Source of the DNA: Aedes albopictus
Lineage: Eukaryota; Arthropoda; Insecta; Diptera; Culicidae
Assembly: GCF_035046485.1 (NCBI RefSeq)
Contig: NC_085137.1
Span: 456,253,004 to 456,317,003, forward strand
DNA length: 64,000 bases
Direction of reading: 5' to 3'
The notes beneath the pieces are model-generated. The model saw only the letters and a list, made by a program, of their open reading frames with translations. It had not been told where the DNA came from and made no database searches. A program made the translations under genes and the position numbers. Positions 22,122 to 34,035 of the stretch are shown here, in pieces. Within the stretch, counting starts at the first letter, position 1, and every line of letters starts with the position of its first letter.

Positions 22122-24938
22122 TATCTGAAACTTTGCACAGTTTTTCAATTTCATATAAATCGCCATTTTTTGATATTAAACCTTCATATTCACTCACGAC
22201 TAACTTTTCAAAAGGGTGTATGCGAAAATAGTTCTAAAATATTCTAAAAGCTGTACAGCAAAAACGGATTGTTCGATTGTTATAAATTTTTCAGCAAAGT
22301 TAGATAACTAAATGATGATTCCTTAGAAAATATACACTGTAATAAATTTCTTTTTCTACTTTGAAAAAATATGATATTTGTCACAAAAACTCAAATATCT
22401 CAAAACCCTATCTTTTTACCAACTTCAATTTTTTAGGGGAAATGGCCCATTATATCAGCTATCTACCATAAAATTTTGGTGATGGTAAACTGATAAACAA
22501 AAAAGTTATGACATTTCAAACATTTCACAATTTTTACATTTAGTAACAAAAAAAATTTTTTTTCTGTGTAAATTATTTCGAGAATTATATTTTGATGCTG
22601 ATTTTATTGTAAAGGCTACCGCCTGAATTAAACAAGTTGTTTTCATGATACTTTAGTTTGATTATTCGTAATTACTATAGTATCTATTTGAAACTTAGAC
22701 GCGATCCAGTGTTGTGATCAAAAATATTGAGATTGTCATACTTTTTATTGTACGTGACTGGTGAAAAAATCCCTTGATAGTGTTGAAAAGCTGTTGATTA
22801 TAAGAAAAATGGAATTGAATTTATTTTTAAGACAAAAGCTGAATAATAAAAGTTTTTTTATACGCGTATACGTCTAGTTTATCCGCAAAAAAATCCCTCT
22901 TACACACTTATTTCTGAATTGTCTGTTCGGTACTTTTTTGACGAGATTATAACAGCAGTACGATCTCGGTAGTTTCGGTAATCGATTTTACTGAGGCTCA
23001 GTAAAACAACTGTCAAAATCGTATGGAAAAGGTAAACAATGCATTTTTGCTGAACGAGTTCGGTGCTCAGCAGTTTTAATCTCGTCAAAAAATTACCGAA
23101 CTCGGTAATCAAAATTAAGTGTGTAGAGAACAGACTTTATGATCGGAAGAATGCGAGTAACTTCAACAACAACAAATGCATAAGAGGTACATACCACAGA
23201 CAAACAGACGAAACGCCTAGAACAATTTTAGTGAAAATTCATCGCCCAGTTCACACTATCACCACCTGGTGGAAATGTTTCACGAAACACTGCGTTGTGC
23301 AATATCGTCATCAGAAGGCGCTAGTGTGAAACGTCAAACGCAAAGAAAAACGATGGGCGCTCTTCTTGTTATGAAAGCCACAACCAAGATTCAAAATGAT
23401 CGTTGAAGGCGTGGTCAATGAAAATTTCGCCAGTGTTACGTTTGTTTGTCTGTATACATACCTGACAATGCTCACGAAAAAAACAAAAAAATACTACCGC
23501 TATGAATATTAAAAATTGTATAGTATTTTTTTTCTTCAGCCACCAACACCAAACAAGTAAGTTAAAATTAATAAGTGATTTTGTTTATTATAATCTAACG
23601 AACAAGATGAACAGTCGCTTTCTCAAAGGTCTTCAACTCAACGCTCTCTTGTAGACCGTTTGATGAAAAAAAATGTTCAAAAGAGTTACGAAATCTCACC
23701 GAAAGCACCATAGATAAACTGAAAGAGACTGGTTATGCCCAAATGTCCACATTGTGTACAAAATTACGCATTTGCACGTCCTGCCGTCTAGAATTTGACA
23801 AACGAGCCATCTGTATATCATCGGTAAAGCAGGGCGCAGGAAGTTCGAAAACGACAACAACTGAGAAATTGCCATCAGCGACATCTGTTTAAACAATTTA
23901 ATTACGCCCCTTTTCAAATATGCCCTGTAATATTCTTCAACATCTATACCCATTTCAACAAAAAAACACGCTTTCAACATTCATCTTGAAGAAGAGGGAA
24001 AACACTTGTCCTCAAATGTAACAGCAAATTAATGAACAAACGACTAATGCGCGGAGGGCGTGTAAAATCGGAACATTACGGTACATAGTATATTATATTA
24101 TATGTATATATAATATATAATAAAAACAACTTGTTTTACTCACGCAAGGCCATTAACAATAAAATCAGCATCAAACTTCAATTTCCGGCCGAAATAATTT
24201 ACACTAAAAAAAATTATTACTAAATGTGAAAATTGTGAAATGTTTGAATTGTCATAACTTTTTTGTTTATTTTCATGGTAGATTGTTAATACAATGGATT
24301 GTTTTCTCTAAAAAATTACGTTGGTAAAAAGATAGGGTTTTGAGATATTTGAGTTTTTGTGACAAAAATGATATTTTTTAATGTTAAAAAAGATTTTTTT
24401 CACAGTGTATATTTTCTTAGGAATCGCCATTTAGTTATCTAACTTTGCTGAACAATAAAATCAGCATCAAATCGCGATTTCCGGCCGAAATAATTTACAC
24501 AGAAAAATTTTTTTTACTAAATGTAAAAATTGTGAAATTTTTGAAATGTTATAACTTTTTTGTTTATTAGTTTACCATCACCAAATTTTTATGGTAGATT
24601 GCTAATACAATGGACCGTTTTCCCTAAAAAATTCAAGTTGGTAAAAAGATAGGGTTTTGAGATATTTGAGTTTTTGTGACAAAAATGATGTTTTTCAATG
24701 ATAAAATAGATTTTTTTTCACAGTGTATATTTTCTTAGAAATCACCATTTAGCTATCTAACTTTGCTGAAAAATTCATAACAATCGAACAATCCGTTTTT
24801 GCTGTGCATATTTTTGAATATTTTTGAACCATTTTCACATACACCCTTTTGAAAAGTTAGTCGTGGCTCTAAATAAAAATTTGATATCGAAAAATGGCGA
24901 TTTAGATGGAACTGAAAAACTGTGCAAAGTTTCAGTTC
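22122..24938. repeat. Long inverted repeat, about 0.5-kb arms, right arm duplicated
   Basis: The left arm (22122-22625) contains CTGAAACTTTGCACAGTTTT, AAAGGGTGTATG and CTCAAATATCTCAAAACCCT. The right arm (about 24450-24938) has their reverse complements in reverse order. Part of the right arm (AATAAAATCAGCATCAAA to CAGTGTATATTTTCTTAG) is present twice, at about 24160-24440 and 24450-24745. The spacer holds a further MITE at 23187. No transposase frame is seen. Confidence 0.8.
23187..23462. mobile_element. MITE with CAGACAAACAGACG ends
   Basis: The left TACCACAGACAAACAGACGA and the right CGTTTGTTTGTCTGTATAC form an inverted repeat. The same end sequences (GACAAACAGACGTAACACTGG) sit at the centre of the giant foldback near 32010-32100, so the two are one family. 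Confidence 0.6.
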
Positions 24939-24939
24939 A

Positions 24940-25659
24940 ATAGAAAATCATGAATTAAAAATTTTCCTTAATTTTGATGCTGTTGCTTGGAATCGCTCTA
25001 TAGTCACTATCCATTAATCGAGGTTCCCATGGTCCATATAAACACGCGAAATTGCAAATGAATATAGTTAGAGATAGATACACTACACATAACATGCATG
25101 GAAAAGCCACATCGTTTTTCTTTCCATTTACCAATTGCAAATTCATTCAATCAACCACAAACGGAAGCCAACCGACCGAACGATGTTGAACTGAACGATA
25201 ATGAAAGCCTAGGTTTCGTCCTTTCTGAACTCCTTGGTCGGATGATGATGATGTCGATGATGGCTTGGTTCACGGGAAATGCAAAACAGCCATAACTCAC
25301 CAGCAGCACACACACAGAAGTGAAGCGAATGCAGGCAGAGGTATAGCTGCCATTGCCAAATGAAATTTGGGGCAATTTGTCTACATCACCATCAAAGAAA
25401 GCGTTTCGCCTACACACGGGCAATTGTGCTTCCCATCTAAATAAAGCTCTGAAACGAATCGAAACTATCGGATTGCGTGTCTGGTCGTTATCTTTTGGGA
25501 AGTTTTTGCTCCTAGCTCAACTTACCGTGTATGCCTTGCCAATTCGGTCGATTCCGGGATCTCATCAACAACATGCATTATTCTTAATTAGTGAGAATAA
25601 TTCAGTTTTGTGTCCAAAAAAGTTATATATGTGACGAGTTGCAAAAAGTTGTTTTTTTT
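24940..25659. other. No gene seen; low-repeat sequence
   Basis: Moderate-complexity sequence with several 60-93 codon frames on both strands and no recognisable motif. It lies directly upstream of the nested MITEs before the 26443 exon, so it is probably intron or upstream sequence of the SRRM2-like gene. Confidence 0.4.
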
Positions 25660-26274
25660 TTTCAGCACGAGTCGTACATTTATCGAACAAGGCTTGCCGA
25701 GTTTAATAAATACGAAGAGTACTGAAAAAATCGAGTTTTGTAAGAAGTAACATACAACATATGTCATACAATGTTTTTTAATTATACAACTTATTTGAGT
25801 TGTATAATGAACCAGTTCGGAACAATACAGTCAGGTTTTTTTTTACGCGGGGGATACGTACCGCGTAAAAAAAAAACTCAGTTCAAAATTCGAAAAACCG
25901 CGTAAAAAAAGTCTCACCATTTCTCGACGAATCATGCAAAAATAAGACGATGAAATTTTTTTTTATATGGAGTTTTCATTTACGCGGCCGCGTAAATGAA
26001 AACCGCGTAAAAAAAGACCTGACTGTATGTAATTTTGATAACAAAATGAGTTAGATAAAATATAAATTATGATACTGAATTGCATAAAACTATTTTTTGC
26101 AATTAAGTATCATAATTTCTATTTTATTCTACTTATTTCAATTTATTTTTACATTATTTACATTAATTCATAATGACCTACTTTTCCGCACCGTTTCATT
26201 ATGCTACTGAAATGAGTTGCATAATGAAAAAAATAGGTAAGCCTCGTTGGATAAATGTACGACTCGTGCTGAAA
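25660..26274. mobile_element. TIR element (CAGCACGAGTCGTAC ends), nested host
   Basis: The ends TTTCAGCACGAGTCGTACAT and its reverse complement (ATGTACGACTCGTGCTGAAA) lie near 25663 and 26255. The interior contains several TTATACAACT / TCATTATGC palindromic segments and hosts the 198-bp element at 25828-26025. Confidence 0.75.
25828..26025. mobile_element. 198-bp MITE rich in ACGCGG, inserted in another TIR element
   Basis: It begins CAGTCAGG and ends CCTGACTG, with TA at 25826-25827 and 26026-26027. Inside are repeated TTTACGCGG / CCGCGTAAA words around a central CGCGGCCGCG. It is clearly younger than the element around it, which it splits. Confidence 0.85.
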
Positions 26275-26442
26275 AATATCACTATAACCAGTTTTTACGT
26301 ACCGGTTCATTATGCAATTGAAATCAGTTGCATAATGAAAAATAGTTATATTATGAACATTATGTACAAAGAACATTTAATGTTGACTTGAGAAGCAAAT
26401 TTTAATTGGTACCCCATCTTCCCTCTCCTCATTCCATTGCAG

Positions 26443-26850
26443 TGTCCGCGAGACCCACCACATCGCCCAGGCCCAGCAGGAGAAGAACGCCAAACTGCGC
26501 GAGGCGTTCGGCATTTCGGAGTACTTTGTCGAGGGCACCAGCTTCGATCAGGACCGCAAGGCCAAGGAGGACCTGGCCAAGTCGGAGGCCGCACAGAAGG
26601 ATCTGGCCGAGCGGGAACGGGCCCGCGAAGCGGACAAAGCCAACCGGAAGCGCTACGCCCTGGTGAGGACCCCTTCTCCCGAAAAGCAGCAACAGTCGTC
26701 GGAATCGAACGGCAAGGCGGGCCGCGGGAAGCATCATCGTGGCGACGATAGGAACGGTGGCAACGGCGACGACGACGACGATGACGATGATGACGATGAC
26801 GGTGGGCGCAAGGATGACAAGAAGAAACGCAAGAAGAAGAACCGCGATGC
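26443..26850 (+). CDS. SRRM2: SRRM2/SRm300-like protein, internal exon after the cwf21 domain
   Basis: The exon follows a good acceptor (CTCATTCCATTGCAG) and ends at GC|GTAAGT. It starts with the last base of a split codon and then reads VRETHHIAQAQQEKNAKLRE, followed by AFGISEYFVEGTSFD. This block closely matches the conserved segment that follows the cwf21 domain in animal SRRM2 proteins (human ETHQLA...KLRAAFGIS-type). After it come a charged Lys/Glu region, YALVRTPSPEK, a run of 11 Asp and a Lys/Arg stretch. SRRM2 is a scaffold of the catalytic spliceosome and of nuclear speckles. No start codon lies in this exon; the cwf21 domain must be on an upstream exon that I could not find in the window. 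I am confident of the family. Confidence 0.88.
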
Positions 26851-26928
26851 GTAAGTGTTGGCGGAAAATTGCCGACGGCATTAGTCGCTGGCTAATGGAA
26901 TGCTAATTGTTTTCGTCTGTTTCTGCAG

Positions 26929-26991
26929 GTCCTCCAGTCCAGAGCGCAAGAAGGACAAGAAGAAGAAATCCAAGAAAAACAAGAAAGACAG
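26929..26991 (+). CDS. SRRM2: SRRM2-like protein, 63-nt Lys-rich exon
   Basis: It is separated from the previous exon by only 78 bases. The acceptor is TTTCTGCAG and the donor AG|GTAATT. It completes the split alanine codon (GC|G) and reads SSSPERKKDKKKKSKKNKKD, then leaves AG for the next exon. The length is a multiple of three with the same phase at both ends, so skipping it would keep the frame. SSSPERKK followed by Lys runs is typical of the low-complexity part of SRRM2. Confidence 0.85.
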
Positions 26992-27437
26992 GTAATTAGA
27001 AGACATAATTTTAGGAAGCTACTTTTAGTTGATTATCAACACATAGTCGTATTCTGATATTTAAACTGATCACTCTTCTTCTCTCTGTTACGGATCAAAA
27101 AGCAATACAAGTGGTATTTACCGCTTTGGTAACTTGTTACTGTGTAACCATCACTATCCGTTATCGTTATTGTCGTAAATTTGTCTGTTCAATACTTACA
27201 AAGTGCATATACACTTTCATCAATCTCAGTTAACAAATATTATGAACTGCTCGACCTGAAATTGTTTTGAAATTGTTGTGTTTACAGATCTGATGATTTC
27301 AGAAATGTTTTCATCGCACGTTCCTTGAAGTTTCATGACACCTGGGAATGCGCCCTCACGATAAGTCCAAACTTTCAATCGCTCAATTACTGATCTAAAC
27401 TCTTGTTTTTGGATTCTGGTAGTATATAAAACGATAG

Positions 27438-27637
27438 TTCCGGTCGGTAAAATTTTCTTGACTCCCTGGGCATAGTGTATCATTGCACTTGCCTCATAAT
27501 ATACGAATTCATGCAATGGCAGGCAAAGAAAGCCCTTCAATTAATAAATGTGGAAGTGCTCAAGGAACACTAATTTGAAACGAGGCAGGTCAAGTCTCAG
27601 TGGGGACGTAGAAGAAAAAGAAGAAGAAGAAGAAGTC
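27438..27637 (+). mobile_element. Feilai-like SINE, 5' truncated, (GAA)n tail
   Basis: It matches the copy at 12411 from TTCCGGTCGG onward, through GTATCATTGCACTTGCCTCA and TCTCAGTGGGGACGTAG, and ends in about seven GAA units. The tRNA-like head is missing. It lies in sense orientation in the intron. Confidence 0.8.
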
Positions 27638-27719
27638 ATATGGCATTGCATACGAAATCTGCTGACTATACAAGATGTAATTGCAACATGAATTGCAATT
27701 CAGCCTCTGTACTGAGTAT

Positions 27720-28800
27720 TCCTTATGGATTTCCTCCAAGAATTCCTTAAAATAAATATAAAATCAGGTAGAATATGCATCCCAGGATCTTTTCTGATAT
27801 TATTTTAAAGATCTTTCAGAGTGTCTACAACCTGCCAAAACAATAATTTTTCCCGTAATGATGAACACCTTTACATGGTTTTTTTCCATGGCACTTCTTT
27901 AGAAACATCTTTTGGATTGCCTTCCTTTTTGGAATGTCTTTTTGAATTCCTCCCTCAGATTCTTGCTGATTCCTACCAGCATTTTCCAAGATTCGAACAA
28001 TTCTTTCCGAGAATCTTCTAGAAATCCTGAATTCCGACTGATGTCCCCTGGCGTTTTTCACAGCGATCCTATTCCCGTAGCTCTTCCTATGTGCTGCTGA
28101 AATATTTGTTCCGTGGGATTTCATCTATAGGATATATCCCAGATGTTGTCGCGGAATTTATTCTAGAGTTTCTCTCGGGATACCTCTTGAAGGTTTTCCC
28201 TGATTTCTTCCGGTGTTCCTCCTAGGACTTTCCCAGAAGATCTTCCCGGGATTTCTCCCATACTTTCTACAAGAGTGGGATGTCTACTAGAGCTTCACAA
28301 AAGATTTTTTTTAAAGAATTTTCTGCAGTAGTTCATCCCAAATTTCGTCAGAATTTTCTTCTGCAATTTCTTAAAAAAAAAAATCCGTGAGATTTCTTCT
28401 AGTGTTTCTTCTTAGATTTCCACAGGAGTTTTATCCGGGATACTGCCTAATGTTCTAGCGGTATTTCTTTTGAAGTTTCTCCTGGGCTTCTCTCAGAGGA
28501 TACCATCCCGGGAGGTAATCCTGCAGAGACCCCGTAAAAACTCCGACAGAAATCCTGAAGAGAGCTCTGGTGGAAATCCCAACAACAATTCTCAGAAATT
28601 CCAAAAGAACATCGAACAAATCTCGAAAGGAGAAAATACGTAAAAAACAGCTTGATTGAAATTTCGGCGAACTGGAGAAAGTCAGAAAAGCAACTCCGAA
28701 AATCTTCCTAAAAACCTCTTATATAATCAGAGAAGAACTTGCTGGAAGATTACGGTGGGATACTATGAAAGAATTTAAAGGAGTATCTAGTTGCGGTAGA
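27720..28800. repeat. Decayed 12-bp-period array with an orientation switch
   Basis: Up to about 28500 the units are of the minus type (GGATTTCCTCCAAGAATTCC). From about 28510 they are of the plus type (GAAATCCTGAAGAG, GGTGGAAATCCC). The two halves could pair in the intron RNA. Confidence 0.6.
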
Positions 28801-31189
28801 AATCCAAAAAGAAGTCACGGAATGAATTTAAGAAAGAACCATGGATTGATTTTTGAAAAAAAAATCCTCAAAGAAATTTCGTAACGAATTCTGGATAGAT
28901 TTCCATGAATATTTGTAAAAAAAATCTCGAAAGATTTCGTAATCCGTAATATTTCTTGTGAAATTATCGTCGAAATAGCCAAGATGATGATTTGATCGAT
29001 TGATCGAATAATTATCGAAATAGTCAAGATAATCGATACCACCCGTTTTTATTCAAAATTATTTATAGGATACGTAATTTCTAGTTTTCCCTAGGATTTT
29101 CACCGAAATCTCAACACTACTACACCACCACAGCACAGAGAACAGACGGTCTCCAAGCCCAATTTTAAAACAGTTTATGGAGTTTGACGATCGTATAGTC
29201 TTTACAATCACTGATTGAACTCCTGGACAGGGTGCAAAATGTTCATAGTCATTGACTGAAAACAGCACGAATTTGAATGATTCTGCACAGAATATTCAAA
29301 ATAAACAAATTCATTTTCGCTCTCCCTCTTCACACAGTCAGTCAATTCGTAGTCATGACGATCGAGAAACATCTTCATAATAACCTACATTTATGGCTAC
29401 GATTCCTTCCAAAAACACTCCACAACAATCAAATGGGAAAAGATCTGTGTAAAGCACCGTTAAATGTAATCGAAACGTTAATATTTTATCAGAAATTTAA
29501 CACTTTGTAAGATGTTTACAAATATTCATTGACTTTCATTCAGTTGACAAACGAGTATCGAGCAGCTGAATATGAATATGCAGGCAAGGCAAGAGAATGA
29601 AAACTGTCGCACGGTGAACTTCAGCTCGTCTGCTCGAAAATTTTGCGGCCTTCTTCTGGATGTTGTTCCTGTTTTTTTTTCAGAGCGTTTGAATATAATT
29701 TCTTTTATTGATCAAAAAGAACTCTGCTAAAATTCTAAAACATGCCTTAACCGATTTTTGTTAAATTTTTGAAAGATCTTTACAAAAAAAAGTTCTTGAT
29801 AGAAGTTAGCGATAATTTAAAAAAAAAATAAAGGCTAATTTTTAAAATTACAAACTGTCAAAATCCCTCCTGAGAAATTTTTTTGTCTTATGAGAGGACC
29901 CTTGTCTTTATGCATAAATTCATATCGTACTTTTCACGATTTACCCAAAATTCCTCTATGAAATCGTCCAGAATCAAAAAAATGTATGTTTTATAAAAAA
30001 AAATCCTGTAAAAAAAATTGCTGGAAAAATGATCGAAAACGTTTTTTTTTTATTTTTATATAAATTGCCGGTGTTAGTTCGATATCTCTTGACTGTATTC
30101 TTCGAAAAAGCAACTGTTTCCAAGAATTCCGATACAAATATTTGTTGGGTATCCCTTGGTTAATCCATCCGCAGGCATTAGATGAGTTCCGATAAGAAAC
30201 TGTCCGAGTTATTGGTGGTATTCTTGGAGTGTTTTACTATGTATTTCTGGAAGCATTTTGCTATAAATGCCTACACGCAAAACAAGAAAAGCTACCAAAA
30301 ATTGAGATATGCCTTTTCTACCAATTTATGTATTAAAAACGTACAGAAAATGTGATAAATCATAATCCATTCGTTGTATTAAAATGCGCTACACGGTTCC
30401 ATAGCTTCCATACCACTACACACAAACACCTCCATTCAAACCCGAGAAGTTGAACCGGGTTGCGTCTAAAAATAACTTTCGCTTCGCTGCTGAGCTTCGC
30501 GTCCTATTGTCTACATGGAATTTTCCACTTGCAAACAGCAACCTGCTGGATGCGGGCTTTTCAGTGCACAATGGGTCTAGAGTCGTATTTACGAAGACAA
30601 AAATGTTTCTGCCAAGTTCTGTCATTTCTTTTTTTTTTCATTATTGTGAAATGATTACGGTCAATCAAGTGTGGCTTATCCAAAAATCTGCTGATTAATT
30701 ATTCTCTATACAATATCAGAATGTTCTACAAAGGTATAGCAAGTTTACAAAAATAAAACATTCGATTGATTTGTCTTTATTCAAGAGACTTTCAGCCCTT
30801 GGATAAAACATTCGAATCATTAGAACTTTTCGAAAAGTTTTCAATAAATTGCAACTTTTTTGCCTTTGGTCATATTTTAGTCGAGTCCAACGATACATGA
30901 AGACCAATGCATTATTCACAAACTTTCAAAATTTAATTTAATTCGGTTCGCTTAGTCCTAAGGTACAGTAATTTGATAAACGGAAGTCAAAAACTAGATA
31001 TAGATAGAAGGGCTCTAATTTCGTGTAAAGTTGAATAATCAATCATGCCCAAATTTGCACCAATTAAATCAAGCTCGCTGAGGAACAAGTAATCAAAATT
31101 TTAATAGTTTTGGTGGACTTTATAAAAGGATACAACTTGTTAAAAATGTTTTAGGCAATTTTTAAAACTTAGCATGCTTTTGTATATAC

Positions 31190-32905
31190 CACTAGGCGGT
31201 GCTAGAGGTCAAGCAAATTTTAAATTTAATATATCTCAGAATTCTGGTCACTTACAAAGTTGGTGTCTTTGACAATGTTGTTTGGTAGGTCAAGGGCTTA
31301 CAATTAATGGTCAACTTGTTTCGAAATTTTGCCACAAGGAAGCGCAAGTTACACATTTGCAAAATTATGGAAATGAATGTTTTTTTTCGTAAAGCAATCA
31401 AAAAGCTGTAATTTAGTTTTCTTTGAACATATTTAAGTCAAGTCAAAGGTTTTTCAAAGAGCTATATATTAGTCATAAATGTGCAAAATTTCATTTTATT
31501 CGGTTCACTTAATCCAGAGATATAGCAGTTTAACGAAGAACACTCAAATATGAAACATTTTACTGGAGTCGCTCCAACTTCATGTAAAACTATCCAATCG
31601 AGCTCAAGTTTGTACCATTTATAGCTAATTAGTTGTGCAACTAGCAGATAAAATTTGAGAATATTCCCTACACATTAAAGAAAGTTACAGGTTGCTGAAT
31701 ATATTCGAGATAATAAGTAAAAGATACATGCTTCTACTAATTTGCAACTAACGCCGTCTACTGACAGAATCCTGAACCAATCAGCTAATCAACTGAAACG
31801 CCTTAATAAACCAAACAACATTGCCGAAGAAACCAACTTTCTTAGTAATCAGAGTTCCGAGATATATGGAATATAATAATTAATTTATCGTCAGCGCTAC
31901 CTAGTGGTGGAATTTTGAATCAAACGGCCCATCACCAGTAAAACCTTGGCTGGCCTAACAACTTTGCCAAGTATACCGAATATTTAAGTAATCATGGTGC
32001 TAAGATGCACGGTATGGAAATTTCGCCAGTGCTACGTCTTGCTGTCTGTGATATCTGTCATACCAGAGACAAACAGACGTAACACTGGTGAAATGTTTAT
32101 ACCAAATATCTCATCATCCTGGTTACTTAGAGAGTTGGTGTCTTCGGCAATATTATTTGGCTGGTCAAGAACTAACAAATGATGAGCCGTTTGATTCAAA
32201 ATTCCACCACAAGGCAGCGCTAGTGAGCAAACAAATATTATATTCCATATATCTCAGGACTCAGATCACTTAGAAAGTGGATGTCTTCGGCGATGTTGTT
32301 AGGTTGGTTACGGCCGCTCAGTTGATTAGCTGATTGGTTCAAGGTTCTGTCAGTAGGCGGCGCTAGTTACGAATTAATTGAAGCATGCAACTTTTATCTA
32401 TTATTTCAAATATATTCAGCAAGCTGTAACTTTTTCAAAAATGCACCAAATATTCTCAAATTTTTCCTGCCAGTTGCACAACTAGTAAGCTATAAACGGT
32501 ACAAATTTGGGCTCGATTGGATAACTTTACATACAATTGGAGCAACTCTAATAAAGTAGTTCATATTTGAGTGTTCTTCGTTTAATTGCTATATCTCTGG
32601 ATCAAGTGAACCGAATGAAATGCGACATTGCACAATTATGACTAATACATAGCTCTTTGAAAAACCTTTGACTTGACTTAGACACGTTCAAAGAAAACAA
32701 ACTTACAGCTTGTTGATTACTTCACGAAAAAATATCAATCATTTGAATGATTTTGCAAATGTGTAACTAGCGCCGCCTAGTGGACCATTAACTGTAAGCC
32801 CTTGACTCACTTAACAACGTTGTCGAAGACACCAACTTTCTAAGTGGTGAGAGTCCTGAGATATATGAAATTTAGAATTTGCCGTTTATTGGTGGAATTT
32901 CTAAT
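31190..32905. repeat. Giant foldback, about 0.8-kb arms
   Basis: The left arm (about 31190-32000) and right arm (about 32100-32905) are diverged reverse complements over their length. Paired landmarks are ACTAGGCGGTGCTAG (31192) with CTAGCGCCGCCTAGTGG (near 32768), TTGTGCAACTAGCAG with CTGCCAGTTGCACAACTAG, and GAATCAAACGGCCCATCA with GATGAGCCGTTTGATTC. The centre (32010-32100) is a smaller inverted element with CAGACAAACAGACG-type ends. Located in an intron, it would form a very long hairpin in the pre-mRNA. Confidence 0.85.
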
Positions 32906-33208
32906 TAAACGATCCATCACCATCCATCATGGCATCGCAAATAAAATTATTAGAAAGCAGATTTTTGAATCAGTTTAACCAGACGAACCACCCTAACATA
33001 ACAATAATAGGGAATAGGGTCAACAATTGAAAATAAACTTTCTAAAACACAATATGTGTCTAAAAACTTGAAGCTGAAGCTTAAACAGTTTTGTCTTCGC
33101 AAATACGGCTCTGGACCCATTGTGCAGTGTGGCGGCTGTATCACTTCCATCACCAAGCCACGTTTGTGTTGATGATGATGGCTTTCAGCCTCTTGTCTAT
33201 TCATGTGC

Positions 33209-33290
33209 AGTTATAGCCGTGCTGGTTAGAGCGCAGGATACAGTGTATCACCATGATAGTGTCCCGGTTCGATTCCCGCCGCCGCCCGTA
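33209..33290 (+). mobile_element. tRNA-like SINE head
   Basis: A box-like TAGCCGTGCTGGTTAGAGC and B box CCGGTTCGATTCCCGCC lie at tRNA spacing. The arms pair only partly. It is best read as a tRNA-derived SINE promoter region; the tail is not clear. Confidence 0.55.
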
Positions 33291-33555
33291 TTTCTTTTTA
33301 AACATGTATTGGTATTTGATGCCGCCGCTGCTGCCTTTATCAGTCTAAAAATAGAACAAATAATGAGAAACCAGTGCGACAGAGCACACGCACACATGCG
33401 AAATTTTCCTTTTCCAGATTCTAGGAAGCCAATACAATTTTTGGTATACTGCCACCTACCAATTTTTGTATTTGCAAGGCCCTAATACAATATTTGTATA
33501 TGTTTCATACCCAATTGTATTAGAATCTGCCAATCTCAGGTTGCGTGTATAACTA

Positions 33556-34033
33556 GGGTAAAAGCTTCAGTTTTGGCCAGTCCGGAGTTTTGGCCAAAGC
33601 ACGGTATTCAGCCTGTTACAATCTAAATCGGCATAAATTTAATTTGTATTAATAGATTTTAATGTAATATGATGATTAAAGCTGTGAAAACCATACATTT
33701 GGGTAAAAACTAGAGGAAAAAATAATTTTCCTTAAAAAATCAGCTCCCATATGTCTATTTTGGCCAGGGTGCTTCTAATTTGGCCACTCCCATAAGAAAT
33801 ACACACGATTGGCCAAAATAGAAACTAAAGTTGAGAATGTGGCCACAACGCGGCAATGCTTCTATTTTGGCCAGTGCCACTTTTAATACAAAAATCAAGT
33901 ATTAGCTTGATTTCTGCATTTTTCTTATAAAGTATAGATATATACCTTTCATTTGTCGCATTGGTTGTTTGATTATTGATTATTTTTATAAAAAATATTT
34001 CTCTTAAACTGGACAAAACCGGTGCCCACACCC
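33556..34033. mobile_element. TIR element with GTTTTGGCCA repeats, copy 1
   Basis: It begins GGGTAAAAGCTTCAGTTTTG and ends ACCGGTGCCCACACCC, with TA on both sides. The interior has repeated TTTTGGCCA / TGGCCAAAA words. A second copy of nearly equal length and the same orientation is at 49790-50275. Confidence 0.8.
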
Positions 34034-34035
34034 TA

